Made by a program: the position numbers and the translations under genes. DNA of 64,000 bases, taken from Gloeocapsopsis crepidinum LEGE 06123. Lineage in GTDB: Bacteria > Cyanobacteriota > Cyanobacteriia > Cyanobacteriales > Chroococcidiopsidaceae. The notes below the pieces were generated by a model that saw only the letters and a list, made by a program, of their open reading frames with translations, was not told where the DNA came from and made no database searches. How positions within the stretch are numbered: the stretch's first letter is position 1; every line of letters starts with the position of its first letter. The stretch is from NCBI RefSeq assembly GCF_015207655.1, contig NZ_JADEWN010000004.1, forward strand, positions 1-64,000, in the 5' to 3' direction. This document shows, piece after piece, positions 16,453 through 25,078 of this stretch.

Positions 16453-16474
16453 GGGGTGAGGAATAACTCACCCC
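16453..16474 (+). terminator. Hairpin between pirin and ABM genes
   Basis: An 8-bp perfect stem GGGGTGAG / CTCACCCC with a six-base loop, followed by GTTTAATATTT. It starts 34 bases after the pirin stop and ends 24 before the next ATG, so it may terminate or attenuate read-through. Confidence 0.6.
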
Positions 16475-16498
16475 GTTTAATATTTATGAGGTAATAAA

Positions 16499-17140
16499 AT
16501 GCCAGCGATCGCCAAAACCAATGATTTAATCACAGTAATAATTATCTTTGTAGTTGAGCCAGAACAGCAGCAAGAACTAATTGATACTATCATTGAGTTT
16601 ATTGATAATGCAGTCAAGTATCAACCAGGTTTTGTTTCAGCTAGTCTTCATAAAAGCTTAGATGGCATACGTGTGATGAATTATGCTCAATGGCAAAGTC
16701 TTGAAGAATACTACACTTTCCTTGATAATTCAGAAGTACAAGCGCAAGGGAAAAAACTAGCTAATTTTAACCCACCAGATTTGCACATTTTTGAAGTTAT
16801 TGTTTCGCAACCAGAAAATGCCCCACTTGAAATTAATCAAGGTGATTTAATTCATCTTGCTGAGTTTCGCGTGAAACCAGAAAACCAGCAGCGCCTTGTG
16901 GAATTAGAAAAGGAATACATAGGTGTAGCATTACAAAATCCAGGGCTAATCTCTGCTAACTTTCACCGTTCGCTTGATGGTACGCGTACAATGAACTATG
17001 GTCAGTGGCGTAGCTTGGAAGATTTTGAATTATTGCTACAAGATCCAAAATACAAACCCTTGAGCGAATATTGGCAGGGTTTAGCTGAAAACGAGTTTCA
17101 TTTATATGAGGTAGTATTTACTAAATCTACTACCAACTAA
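16499..17140 (+). CDS. Tandem antibiotic-biosynthesis-monooxygenase (ABM) domain protein
   Basis: 213 residues made of two ABM-like ferredoxin-fold domains in tandem. Each repeat has the same core: PGFVSASLHKSLDGIRVMNY (residues ~43-62) and PGLISANFHRSLDGTRTMNY (~142-161), each followed by a QW-x-S-L-E-(D/E) segment. ABM domains work as dimers as cofactor-free oxygenases or heme-degrading enzymes; the tandem form probably folds as an intramolecular dimer. No signal peptide. GAGGT at 16488-16492 provides a ribosome site. It lies between a pirin and a VOC protein on the same strand. Confidence 0.88.
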   Translation: MPAIAKTNDLITVIIIFVVEPEQQQELIDTIIEFIDNAVKYQPGFVSASLHKSLDGIRVMNYAQWQSLEEYYTFLDNSEVQAQGKKLANFNPPDLHIFEVIVSQPENAPLEINQGDLIHLAEFRVKPENQQRLVELEKEYIGVALQNPGLISANFHRSLDGTRTMNYGQWRSLEDFELLLQDPKYKPLSEYWQGLAENEFHLYEVVFTKSTTN

Positions 17141-17174
17141 TAAAAATCACTTTGTTCATAAAAGCTAAGAAATT

Positions 17175-17570
17175 ATGAAAGTAACCTCAGCCTATACTAG
17201 ACTCCTTGTTACCGATCTTAAAGCTTGCTTACTCTTCTATAAAGATATTATGGAATTTCCAGTCAATATAGAAGATGAAAAAAGTGGCTATGCAGAGTTT
17301 CAAGTTGGTGGAATGAAACTCAGTTTATTTAGACGACAAGAAATGGCAGAAATTATCAGAACTACGGACAAACCAACTGAAGCAGAATGTCAAGATAAAG
17401 TAGCTTTGATTTTTACTGTGTATGATGTAGACCAAGAATATCACCGTTTATTGCACAAAAACATTAACTTTGTTACAGAACCTATGAATAATACAGATTA
17501 TAGAATTAAAACATTATATTTCCGAGATCCTGACGGTAATTTGATTGGATTGTATCAGTTTTTAGATTAG
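17175..17570 (+). CDS. VOC/glyoxalase family protein
   Basis: A 131-residue vicinal-oxygen-chelate protein with two beta-alpha-beta-beta-beta halves. Recognisable parts are SAYTRLLVTDLKACLLFYKD at residues 4-23, GYAEFQVGGMKLSLF and the C-terminal YFRDPDGNLIGLYQ, in which the Glu seen in many active glyoxalases is replaced by Gly-Leu-Tyr. It could therefore be a dioxygenase-like or binding protein rather than glyoxalase I. It is 34 bases downstream of the ABM gene and probably cotranscribed. Confidence 0.88.
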   Translation: MKVTSAYTRLLVTDLKACLLFYKDIMEFPVNIEDEKSGYAEFQVGGMKLSLFRRQEMAEIIRTTDKPTEAECQDKVALIFTVYDVDQEYHRLLHKNINFVTEPMNNTDYRIKTLYFRDPDGNLIGLYQFLD

Positions 17571-17611
17571 AATTTGCTTCTGATTTGCTCAAAGTAATAG
17601 TAGAAAACTAA

Positions 17612-17752
17612 AGTCGTGATGATACGAGTACATCAAACGAGCAATTCAACCTTGAAGAAATAGGTAACGATCGCATTAAAGATTTAAGTGATGGAGTTGT
17701 TGCGATCGTGCTTATTGATTACGATAGTGTACATTTTTCTCAAAATTTGTAG
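17612..17752 (+). pseudogene. Remnant resembling a TMEM175/DUF1211 N-terminus
   Basis: A 46-codon open frame without a start codon reads ...NLEEIGNDRIKDLSDGVVAI, which resembles the R-x-x-x-x-SDGVxAI signature of TMEM175-type potassium channels, then runs into an unrelated tail (DYDSVHFSQNL) and a stop. The rest of the channel is missing. It is best read as the truncated 5' piece of a lost gene. The match is short, so family assignment is tentative. Confidence 0.45.
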
Positions 17753-17828
17753 ATTTGAACAAGCAGTAATGGCAGCAGAAAGATAAAAGCTGGGATAAAT
17801 TGAGTATAGTAAACAGCTAAAACGAGTT

Positions 17829-18506
17829 CTATAGATATTGGTCAATATCAACTCTTGCGCGTGCGTAATGAATCCGTAGCACAAGCCCTAAAGTTAACTG
17901 CTTCATAATCCAATAAAATATAGTAAGGATAATGAAGATAATAAAAACAACAAAGAGTGGGCGTCGCTCAGTTAAATCATTAACCGTTCTGAGTAGAACA
18001 CTACCAGGTTCTGTTACTAAATCCCAACTATTAAAGCGGCGAAATCTACCAAGATAAACTCCAACTGCACACAAAACATGGGCGATCAGTTCTCCCCAAA
18101 TAACAAATTGTCTTGCGCCTTGACGTCTTAAGTAATAACCTTGATTAATCAAAGAAACGACATACGCTTCAAAACCAATAAGCATTGCAAACAGATGCAC
18201 AGGGATCACAAACAGCGTAATTACCCACGGAGATAGCCCAGGGCGTATTCCGCGAATGAGATGAATAATATCTGTGAGTACATAAGGTGCATTAGGCAGA
18301 AAAGCCACAAAAACAATGAAGACTATCCACCACACTAAGGAACGAGAGCGTGTTTTATGCCGAAATAGCCAAAAGCTAAGTGCTAAAGGAATAAAAGCTA
18401 AAAATAAGTTCCACAGAATCCAGCCACTGTAGATTGCGTCAAAAGCACGTACTAGTTGGGTGGATAATTCAGTAAATACCCTGTTTGCAAAAATGTGAGT
18501 TTCCAT
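17829..18506 (-). CDS. DUF1361 membrane protein
   Basis: A 225-residue integral membrane protein with about six predicted helices. The family pattern is FLPNAPYVLTDIIHLIRGIR (residues ~80-99), GFEAYVVSL, and VGVYLGRFRRFNSWDL near 150-165; the last helix is FVVFIIFIILTIFYWIM. DUF1361 is widespread and of unknown function. The gene stands alone, with decayed sequence on both sides. ATG at 18506 places the first helix at ~residue 29. Confidence 0.88.
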   Translation of the reverse strand: METHIFANRVFTELSTQLVRAFDAIYSGWILWNLFLAFIPLALSFWLFRHKTRSRSLVWWIVFIVFVAFLPNAPYVLTDIIHLIRGIRPGLSPWVITLFVIPVHLFAMLIGFEAYVVSLINQGYYLRRQGARQFVIWGELIAHVLCAVGVYLGRFRRFNSWDLVTEPGSVLLRTVNDLTERRPLFVVFIIFIILTIFYWIMKQLTLGLVLRIHYARARVDIDQYL

Positions 18507-18602
18507 CCTAACTGTAATAGTCTAATCTTGTTTTTCCTAGATTAACCTCTATTTAAAACGGTTCCATGAAATTAAGATGCAGTTACTGAACAAAGATGAA
18601 GT

Positions 18603-18824
18603 CTCATGCCAACATTACGTTGGTAGAACCCTGCAATAAGCTGATCGCATCATTACCAAAGAATATTGCACTATATTTGTCCTTACCTGTTCCCCAGTCA
18701 AAACACCAACTTCTGTACCACCGCGATCGCCCATGAGGATATCGTTTCCTGCCCTAGCGATCGCATTTCCATCGTGACTCTAAATACGTTGCCCTACATC
18801 AATTCTCGCGCATTCTGGCATATC
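18603..18824 (-). pseudogene. Degraded RTX (haemolysin-type Ca2+-binding repeat) remnant
   Basis: Read on the minus strand from 18824, a coding-like frame gives DMPECARIDVGQRI, a stop, then SHDGNAIARAGNDILMGDRG, i.e. a GNDxLxGDxG calcium-binding repeat. A frame change follows, after which GTGKDKYSAIFFGNDAISLL is readable. An in-frame stop plus a frameshift mark it as dead. Its upstream end coincides exactly with the IS982 terminus at 18825, so the IS appears to have cut the parent gene. Confidence 0.55.
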
Positions 18825-19264
18825 TAACGTCAGTTCGGGATAAGAAAAGGAGGGGGCAAGTAAGCTGAAATTAAGTTAAACCATTCAGCGCCCCGTCCTA
18901 TGTCTAGTTTAGAAGCATTGTTTTGTGAGGTCGATGATTTTTGCACATATTTTGAACCTCAGTGGCATAGGCAACTACTGGGTCATGGCTTACAAACTCG
19001 TAAACGAGCAAGATGTTTATGTCTAAGTGAGATGATGACAATTCTGATAGCTTTTCATCAGCATCACTATCGTAATTTCAAACACTATTACATCAATTGT
19101 GTGAGCATCTACTGGCGAAAGGAATTTCCTCGGCTGCCCAGCTACCAAAGGTTTGTTGAATGGATGCCTTCTACCTTAATTCCCTTATGTGTCTATCTAA
19201 CCCATTGTTTTGGTAAATGTACAGGCATTAGTTTCATCGATGCTACCAGCGTTAAAGTCTGCCA
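18825..19264 (+). mobile_element. Truncated IS982-family element
   Basis: Begins with the same terminus as the copy at window start (identical over 147 bases, inverted). It retains the 75-base leader and the 5' half of the transposase gene, then loses IS character around 19262. No inverted-repeat partner of its terminus is found downstream to 19677, so the right half is deleted. The 3' limit is approximate. Confidence 0.8.
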
Positions 19265-19274
19265 CAATCGATAG
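18900..19274 (+). pseudogene. IS982-family transposase, C-terminally truncated
   Basis: 124 residues remain of a protein normally near 270-300. The retained part has the IS982 N-terminal helical region and extends to SFIDATSVKVCHNR, containing the first catalytic Asp (in the F-I-D-(A/S)-T block). The frame then ends in TAG within unrelated DNA; the remaining catalytic residues are missing. It should be inactive, although mobilisation by the edge copy is possible only if a second terminus exists, and none is seen. Confidence 0.8.
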
Positions 19275-19677
19275 TAATACAGTTGCTATAAACTAGCAGT
19301 GCAGAGGTATATAAAAAAAACTTAAACTACTATTTTGATAGTGATTTTCTGAAAAATAGTACAAAGATAACTAGATTTTAATAACTGTATAATAATATTT
19401 AAAATAGCATAAAATTGCAAGCAGATCAAACCATGCAAGCTCGTTAATTGATTGAGAATATTTCCTATATTTTTCTGATACTTCAAACAACTTAACATAC
19501 ATTATACTTATCAAATTTGCCACCAATCCAAAACTTTCTACATTTACAGTCTTTGTCAGCAACAAACTCTAGGTAGTAGTGTTTTCAGCTACAGTCTGTG
19601 TGTTGTTAGTAGTCAAAAATGGTGATTTAGACAACAGTAGATTACTTGTGCTTGCTACTGTTGGTTGTGACTGAGAT
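19275..19677. other. 403-bp AT-rich spacer after the IS fragment
   Basis: No supported gene. A 64-codon minus-strand frame (19371-19565) is probably random in this AT-rich DNA. The 3' part should hold the promoter of the RCK-channel gene, but I see no clear -35/-10 pair. Confidence 0.4.
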
Positions 19678-21360
19678 ATGACTCGAATTATTGTCTGCGG
19701 CTTAGAACGCACGGGCTACAAAATCTTTTGTTTACTCAGACAACAAGGAGCAAGTGTCGTTGGCATTCATCATCAACTGATTCCCAAAGAAGAAACGATT
19801 ATTGTGGGGGATCTCCAAGCAGCAACAACTTTACAGGCTGCAGGAATTGAAACCGCCCAAACATTAGTACTGGCAAACAGTGATGATGCTTTGAATTTGG
19901 CAATTCTGATTCAAGCACGAGTACTCAATCCGCGAATTCGGATTATCAATCGTTTATTTAATGCTAACTTAGGCGATCGCCTCGACCACACCTTACCGGA
20001 TCACGTCAGTATGAGTGTTTCCGGTTTAGCCGCACCGGTATTTTACTTTGCCGCTTTAGGAAATCGCGCGATCGGACAACTTAAACTATTTAATCAAACT
20101 TGGCCTATCCAAGAAGAATATATTCACGAGCACCATCCGTGGCGCGGGCGATTGTTGAGTAATTTATGGGACGATCGCACTCGGATGTTGATTTACTATT
20201 TACCTGTACGAGGTGAAATTGATCTTGTCTGTGCAGTCAGTTCAAGGCAACAGTTGCAAGTAGGCGATCGCCTACTTGTTGGTACGCAACCGAATATCCG
20301 TACCATGCGAAAGTCAGCAATTTCTAAACTACTAAAAGTACTCACTAACTTACGTCAATTTCGCCAACATGGACAATCTTTAATGATTGTGACGTTAGTC
20401 CTGCTCGTAACTATCTTTACTGCCACACTCACTTATATTTGTTTTGATTTAAACACTTCGATTATTGATGCTTTATATTTTTCGGTTGGTATGATCACAG
20501 GTGCTGGTGGCAAAGAAGAAGTTGTCGAAAAAGCACCTGATAGTATCAAAGTGTTTACAGCATTCATGATGTTAATTGGCGCAGGTATTATTGGGATTTG
20601 TTACGCGTTACTCAATGATTTTGTCTTAGGCACGCGCTTCAAACAGTTTTGGGATGCGGCACGAGTTCCCCAACGCAATCATTACATCGTCTGCGGTTTA
20701 GGTGGAATTGGCGTGCAAGTTGTGCAACAATTCCATGCGAGTGGGCATGAAGTCGTCATTATCGAACGCGATTCTAACAACAGATTTCTCAATACTGCTC
20801 GTGGATTAGGTATTCCAGTTATTCAAGGTGATGTTAGCTTGCCTGAAACATTACAAGCTGCGAATCTTAAATCAGCAGGCGCTTTGTTAATTGTGACAAG
20901 TAACGATGCAGTTAACTTAGAAATTGCCCTTAATGCTAAAACATTAACACCAAGTATTCCCGCGATCGTTCGCTATGAACATCCAGACTTTGCCCATATG
21001 GCACAACAAGTCTTTGAGTTCGAGGCGGTGTTGAGTCCAGCTGAACTTGCAGCCCCTGCTTTTGCCGCCGCAGCGTTAGGTGGACGCATCTTAGGTAATG
21101 GCATCACTGCAGATAGCCTTTGGGTAGCTTTGGCAACTTTAATCACACCTTCGCATCCTTTTTGCGGTCAGCGCGTTAAAGAAACTGCAATGCAATCTGA
21201 TTTCGTTCCGTTATATATTGAAACTAACTGCCAAACGATCCACGGCTGGGATTTATTAGACACATATTTGAGCGCAGGAGATGTATTGTATCTTACTATG
21301 CCTGCAAATCGGTTAGATCAGTTGTGGCGGGCTGTACCTTCTCAAATTATGGTGAGTTGA
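19678..21360 (+). CDS. RCK-pore-RCK putative ion channel / TrkA-N protein
   Basis: 560 residues in the order RCK1 - two membrane helices with a pore loop - RCK2. RCK1 has the nucleotide motif IIVCGLERTG (4-13); RCK2 has HYIVCGLGGIGVQVVQQF (335-352). Helices lie at about 234-256 and 290-312, with SIIDALYFSVGMITGAGGKE between them in the position of a K+-channel filter. The classical TVGYGD is absent, replaced by MITGAGGKE. It is likely a ligand-gated (NAD(H) or nucleotide) cation channel or transporter; ion selectivity is open. ATG at 19678; monocistronic, convergent with the EamA gene. Confidence 0.8.
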   Translation: MTRIIVCGLERTGYKIFCLLRQQGASVVGIHHQLIPKEETIIVGDLQAATTLQAAGIETAQTLVLANSDDALNLAILIQARVLNPRIRIINRLFNANLGDRLDHTLPDHVSMSVSGLAAPVFYFAALGNRAIGQLKLFNQTWPIQEEYIHEHHPWRGRLLSNLWDDRTRMLIYYLPVRGEIDLVCAVSSRQQLQVGDRLLVGTQPNIRTMRKSAISKLLKVLTNLRQFRQHGQSLMIVTLVLLVTIFTATLTYICFDLNTSIIDALYFSVGMITGAGGKEEVVEKAPDSIKVFTAFMMLIGAGIIGICYALLNDFVLGTRFKQFWDAARVPQRNHYIVCGLGGIGVQVVQQFHASGHEVVIIERDSNNRFLNTARGLGIPVIQGDVSLPETLQAANLKSAGALLIVTSNDAVNLEIALNAKTLTPSIPAIVRYEHPDFAHMAQQVFEFEAVLSPAELAAPAFAAAALGGRILGNGITADSLWVALATLITPSHPFCGQRVKETAMQSDFVPLYIETNCQTIHGWDLLDTYLSAGDVLYLTMPANRLDQLWRAVPSQIMVS

Positions 21361-21371
21361 GAGTAATTCAT

Positions 21372-22292
21372 TTATTCATGCGGTACGCGAGAGATACTAA
21401 CGACTGCTAGTAAAATCAAACTACCTCCCAATCCTTGTGAAACTAAAAGTCGCTCTCCTAGTATTAAGTAAGCGCTGATAACTCCGAAAACAGGAGTCAA
21501 TGTTAAGTAAAGCGAAAGTCTACTTGCAGGTAAATAACGCACAGCAGCTAGGTAAAGTAAAAATGCTAATCCATATCCAAATGCTCCTGATGTAACAGCA
21601 ATAAGTAAGCTACCCCACATTGCAGGTACAAACTCAAAAGACTCTAGACCTAAAAACAATGCGCCTAATAGCATTATCATAAAGAGGATGAGAGCAACGG
21701 ATTGCTGAATTGCCGCCAATGCTACAAGATGTAAACGTTGAACTGAACGAGCAGCCGTAACTGCATAAAGTGAAGCAAACAAAACACTGAGACAAACAAG
21801 CAAATCTCCCCAGATTGATCCTTGACCGATTGAAGTTGCATTAGGAATAGAAATAAACGCAACCCCCACACAAGCTAATAATCCTAACCCAATCAGAGGA
21901 AAATTAATGCGTTCGCGCAGAATTAACCATGACAGGGCAATGGTAACAATAGGTTCAGTTGTGTTGATGAATGTGGAATTACTGGCTGTTGTCAACGATA
22001 GTCCAAACACAGCAAAAACGTAAGATAATCCTGGTTCGAGCAGTCCTATTAAGCTCAATTTGAGTGTATTCCACTCTAAAGGAACTTGGATGCCTTGGAA
22101 GATAATGATTGTCCAGAGAACAAGCACGCTAGAAGCAGTTTGAATGCACAACAAGGTAAATGGCGGTATTTGTTCTAATGCTCCTTTAGTTAACACAATG
22201 GTTAAACCATAAATTGCCGCGGCTAATATGATTAAGTACGTTCCTTCAGGAAGATCAGGCAAACGTTTAAAGCCGCGCAGCGATTCGGTCAT
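21372..22292 (-). CDS. EamA/DMT-family transporter
   Basis: A 306-residue inner-membrane protein with ten predicted helices in two EamA repeats of five. Features of the drug/metabolite superfamily include IIILAAAIYGLTIVLTKGAL-like first helix (residues ~19-37), TTASNSTFINTTEPI, ALSWLILRERI closing repeat 1 and LTPVFGVISAYLILGERLL in repeat 2. Substrate unknown; relatives export amino acids or metabolites. It ends 11 bases from the convergent channel gene. Confidence 0.9.
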   Translation of the reverse strand: MTESLRGFKRLPDLPEGTYLIILAAAIYGLTIVLTKGALEQIPPFTLLCIQTASSVLVLWTIIIFQGIQVPLEWNTLKLSLIGLLEPGLSYVFAVFGLSLTTASNSTFINTTEPIVTIALSWLILRERINFPLIGLGLLACVGVAFISIPNATSIGQGSIWGDLLVCLSVLFASLYAVTAARSVQRLHLVALAAIQQSVALILFMIMLLGALFLGLESFEFVPAMWGSLLIAVTSGAFGYGLAFLLYLAAVRYLPASRLSLYLTLTPVFGVISAYLILGERLLVSQGLGGSLILLAVVSISRVPHE

Positions 22293-22774
22293 AAGATTTA
22301 CAGTTTATCTTTAACAAGGTTTGTATTGTTTAGCTGTAACTCAACGATGATAGCTAAGAAGCTTGAGAATGATATGCTTTGAGCAATTAAAGCACGGTTT
22401 GTATAGGCAACTGTTGCAATATTACCCACATCCGTGCAGCATAGGTACAGACAGTAGTATTTATTTCAATGCTTCCCAGCTAGAAATACCTAAAAATAGT
22501 TAACTAGTTGTAAGGCTTGGTTGTAATAGCTACAGACTCTACAATATACAGAATTGCTTTCGATATACCAGCAATATTAACTACAGTAAGACTTTTCAAA
22601 TTTAATATCATAACCTTAACTCCTTTATCCCAACAGCGATCGCGTTTCACTTATTGAGCCGGAATTTTGGTTTATTTGTGATGATTCAAGTAGGGTTGAT
22701 AGTGTTTCTATCTAAGTTGTGAACATCTGGTTGAAATGGCTAATTTATGGCTATTAGCTAACAAGTTGTGACAT
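22293..22774. other. 482-bp intergenic region
   Basis: Lies upstream of the EamA gene and downstream of the ferredoxin/MBL gene, both minus-strand. I see no ORF, tRNA or stable hairpin; a HIP1 site occurs near 22637. It presumably holds the EamA promoter. Confidence 0.4.
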
Positions 22775-23647
22775 TCAAGCTGCTTCCATCTCGGCAATAC
22801 ATTGCTGTAGTAGATGCTGCATCTTATCAGCATCGGCATGATGTCTGCGCCCATGACCTGGTAATACCCACTCAAAAGCGTATTTTGTCAACTTCCGCAT
22901 CGATTTAATTTGTTCTGACCAAGAATACCAGCAAACATCGCGCCAAGCAACGAGTGAATTGCGATGATCTGACCAAGCCAGGTGATCTCCAGTAAAGAGA
23001 AACTTTTTGTAGAGCACAACTGTGTGTCCTCTAGTATGTCCAGGAACAGGGATAATCAGTAAATTTGAATTAAGTTGAAATAGTTGTGAACCTGTCAGTT
23101 GAATTTCGACTTCGTTGCGAGTGCTGGAAGTCATATCGTCACGATGGAGAATGCGATCGCACTGAAAATACTCGCGGTACTTCTGATGATCGGCAACATC
23201 ATCTTTGTGTGTGAGACATAAGTAGCGAATTCCTCCCATTTTCTCAATTTGCTTCACCAATGGCAGTGTAAACCGAGGTGAATCAACCATAACATTACCT
23301 TCAGGACGGACAATCAAGTAACTTGCGGCGCCGTAGGAATTTTCAGCATGGTAGCCGCAGTGATAAACATTCTCGGCGACTGGAATGGGAAAGCTTTGTT
23401 GCGCTTCTTTAATATCGTGTGGCTTCTCGATTGTCCCAATCGAACTTGTCGGACACGCTAAAAGTGCTTGCAATGATCGCAGTCGCTCGCCTTTATTCGC
23501 TGGCTGATGATAAACTGCTGACTGTCCTCCTACACGATTAAATACCTCTGGAGTCATCCAACGGCAAGTATCGCAATCAATACAGGTGCTATCAACGTAA
23601 AAGTCTCCACTCACATTTTGCGGGTGACGCTGATTTAAGTGAGCCAT
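22775..23647 (-). CDS. Ferredoxin-like / metallo-beta-lactamase fusion protein
   Basis: 290 residues. An N-terminal single [4Fe-4S] domain has Cys22, Cys25, Cys28 and Cys65-Pro (CIDCDTC ... ACPTSSI). A metallo-beta-lactamase hydrolase domain follows, with THKDDVADHQKY, PGHTRGHTVVLY, FTGDHLAW and a final LPGHGRRHH; metal ligands are present, although the first motif is THxDDxADH rather than HxHxDH. Similar fusions occur in cyanobacteria and plant chloroplast-targeted proteins. The reaction is unknown; an iron-sulfur centre beside a hydrolase suggests redox coupling. Minus strand, 83 bases before ald ends. Confidence 0.85.
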   Translation of the reverse strand: MAHLNQRHPQNVSGDFYVDSTCIDCDTCRWMTPEVFNRVGGQSAVYHQPANKGERLRSLQALLACPTSSIGTIEKPHDIKEAQQSFPIPVAENVYHCGYHAENSYGAASYLIVRPEGNVMVDSPRFTLPLVKQIEKMGGIRYLCLTHKDDVADHQKYREYFQCDRILHRDDMTSSTRNEVEIQLTGSQLFQLNSNLLIIPVPGHTRGHTVVLYKKFLFTGDHLAWSDHRNSLVAWRDVCWYSWSEQIKSMRKLTKYAFEWVLPGHGRRHHADADKMQHLLQQCIAEMEAA

Positions 23648-23730
23648 AAGTGAACCTCTAGGACGTAGTGAGATAGTAAAATCACTGTTTATTCCTAAGC
23701 TAGCGCACTTGACATCAGCTTGCCTTTTTG

Positions 23731-24825
23731 CTAAGGAGCTAAGTCGGGAAACACCTGTTGTACTGCCGGATGTACAAGACGATGACTTTGGACGTTCACA
23801 CCCGCTGCTAAAGCTGGATTCGTTTGCATCGCTTGCATTCCCAAGTTAGCTAACTGCACGATATAAGGTAAAGTACTATTATTCAACGCTTGTGTTGCTG
23901 TCCACGGTACGGCTCCTGGCATATTAGGGACACCGTAGTGAACTACCCCTGCTTCAATATATGTAGGCTTGGTATGACTCGTCGCGTGTAATGTTTCAAT
24001 ACAACCACCTTGGTCAACTGCCACATCGACAATTACTGAACCTGGACGCATTTGTCCAACCAATGCACGACTAACAAGAATCGGCGCTCGTCGTCCAGGA
24101 ACTAAAACAGCGCCAATAAGGAGATCTGCCTCTGGCACGACGGCATCAACTTGCGCAGAATTACTATAAAGTAACTCAACTCTAGAGCCAAATAGTGTTT
24201 CTAAGTAAGATAATCGTTCGACATTGACATCTAAGATTTGAACAGTAGCACCCATGCCGACTGCGATTCGTGCTGCTTCTGTACCGACAACTCCACCACC
24301 TAAAACAACAACTCTTCCAGATCGGACACCAGGGACACCACCTAATAAAACACCGCGCCCTCCTTGTTGACGTTCCAAAAACCGAGCGCCAAACTGTACA
24401 GATAAGCGCCCAGCAATAATGCTCATGGGTATGAGAAGTGGTAGTTTATTTGTGCTACTCGCGACTTCTACAGTTTCGTAGGCGATCGCTGTTACCCCAC
24501 AATCAATTAAATGCTCTGTTAAAGCTTTATCAGCTGCTAAATGCAAATAGGTGAATAGCAGTTGTCCTTTTTGTAAAAATTGATATTCTGGCTGTAGCGG
24601 TTCTTTAACTTTAATAACAAGTTCTCGATTCCAAGCATTTTTAGCAGTAGAAACAATTTCTGCCCCAACTTGGCGATAATCCTCGTCTGTAAACCCAGCG
24701 CCAACACCTGCTTGTGATTCTACAAAAATATTGTGACCATTCTCTTTAAGAACTCGCACGCTACTCGGACTCAAGCCCACCCTAAACTCTTGATCCTTTG
24801 TTTCTTTAGGAACGCCAATTTCCAT
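23731..24825 (-). CDS. ald: Alanine dehydrogenase
   Basis: NAD-dependent reversible oxidative deamination of L-alanine to pyruvate and ammonium. The 364-residue product is full length: [20 protein letters not shown] with the substrate Arg15, VKEP Lys (~74), YLHLAAD with catalytic His (~95), Rossmann motif [20 protein letters not shown] (~172-191), [13 protein letters not shown] with catalytic Asp, and [16 protein letters not shown]. All key residues are present. The next gene on the strand is the ferredoxin/MBL fusion, 83 bases downstream, perhaps cotranscribed. Confidence 0.96.
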   Translation of the reverse strand: MEIGVPKETKDQEFRVGLSPSSVRVLKENGHNIFVESQAGVGAGFTDEDYRQVGAEIVSTAKNAWNRELVIKVKEPLQPEYQFLQKGQLLFTYLHLAADKALTEHLIDCGVTAIAYETVEVASSTNKLPLLIPMSIIAGRLSVQFGARFLERQQGGRGVLLGGVPGVRSGRVVVLGGGVVGTEAARIAVGMGATVQILDVNVERLSYLETLFGSRVELLYSNSAQVDAVVPEADLLIGAVLVPGRRAPILVSRALVGQMRPGSVIVDVAVDQGGCIETLHATSHTKPTYIEAGVVHYGVPNMPGAVPWTATQALNNSTLPYIVQLANLGMQAMQTNPALAAGVNVQSHRLVHPAVQQVFPDLAP

Positions 24826-24955
24826 TTTTTATGATTTTCTTCTACATCTGTTTTTAGCTTAAGCGCGTCCGCTGCAAGTGGCGAGATAGCGAGTGTAATC
24901 TCATATACTACGTCAATCTCCTGCATAGACTAGTACCTGTCTTCGGATACCACTT

Positions 24956-24982
24956 TTGACAAGTCACTTTGTACGATATAGT
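24956..24982 (+). promoter_or_regulatory. Sigma70-type promoter for the HLIP gene
   Basis: A perfect -35 TTGACA (24956-24961) and a five-of-six -10 TATAGT (24977-24982) are 15 bases apart, about 97 bases before the HLIP start. The spacer is slightly short of optimum. Confidence 0.55.
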
Positions 24983-24987
24983 AAAGA

Positions 24988-25006
24988 AATGTAAATAAAA
25001 CGTAAT
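24988..25006 (-). promoter_or_regulatory. HLR1-like direct repeat downstream of the HLIP promoter
   Basis: AATGTAAA (24988-24995) then AACGTAAT (24999-25006), which on the minus strand read TTTACATT and ATTACGTT. They approximate the two halves of HLR1, the RpaB-binding element of high-light genes, but spacing is three rather than two bases and one half is imperfect. The site would overlap the transcription start, a repressing position. Confidence 0.35.
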
Positions 25007-25078
25007 TTTGGGTACAATCTAATCTGAATTCTTATAGAAGCTCCTAGCCAATTTCCTTAAAATTTAGAGGTTTAGCAA

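Noticed and set aside
19371-19565. 64-codon minus-strand frame after the IS fragment
   Set aside because: AT-rich, no ribosome site or family; likely chance.
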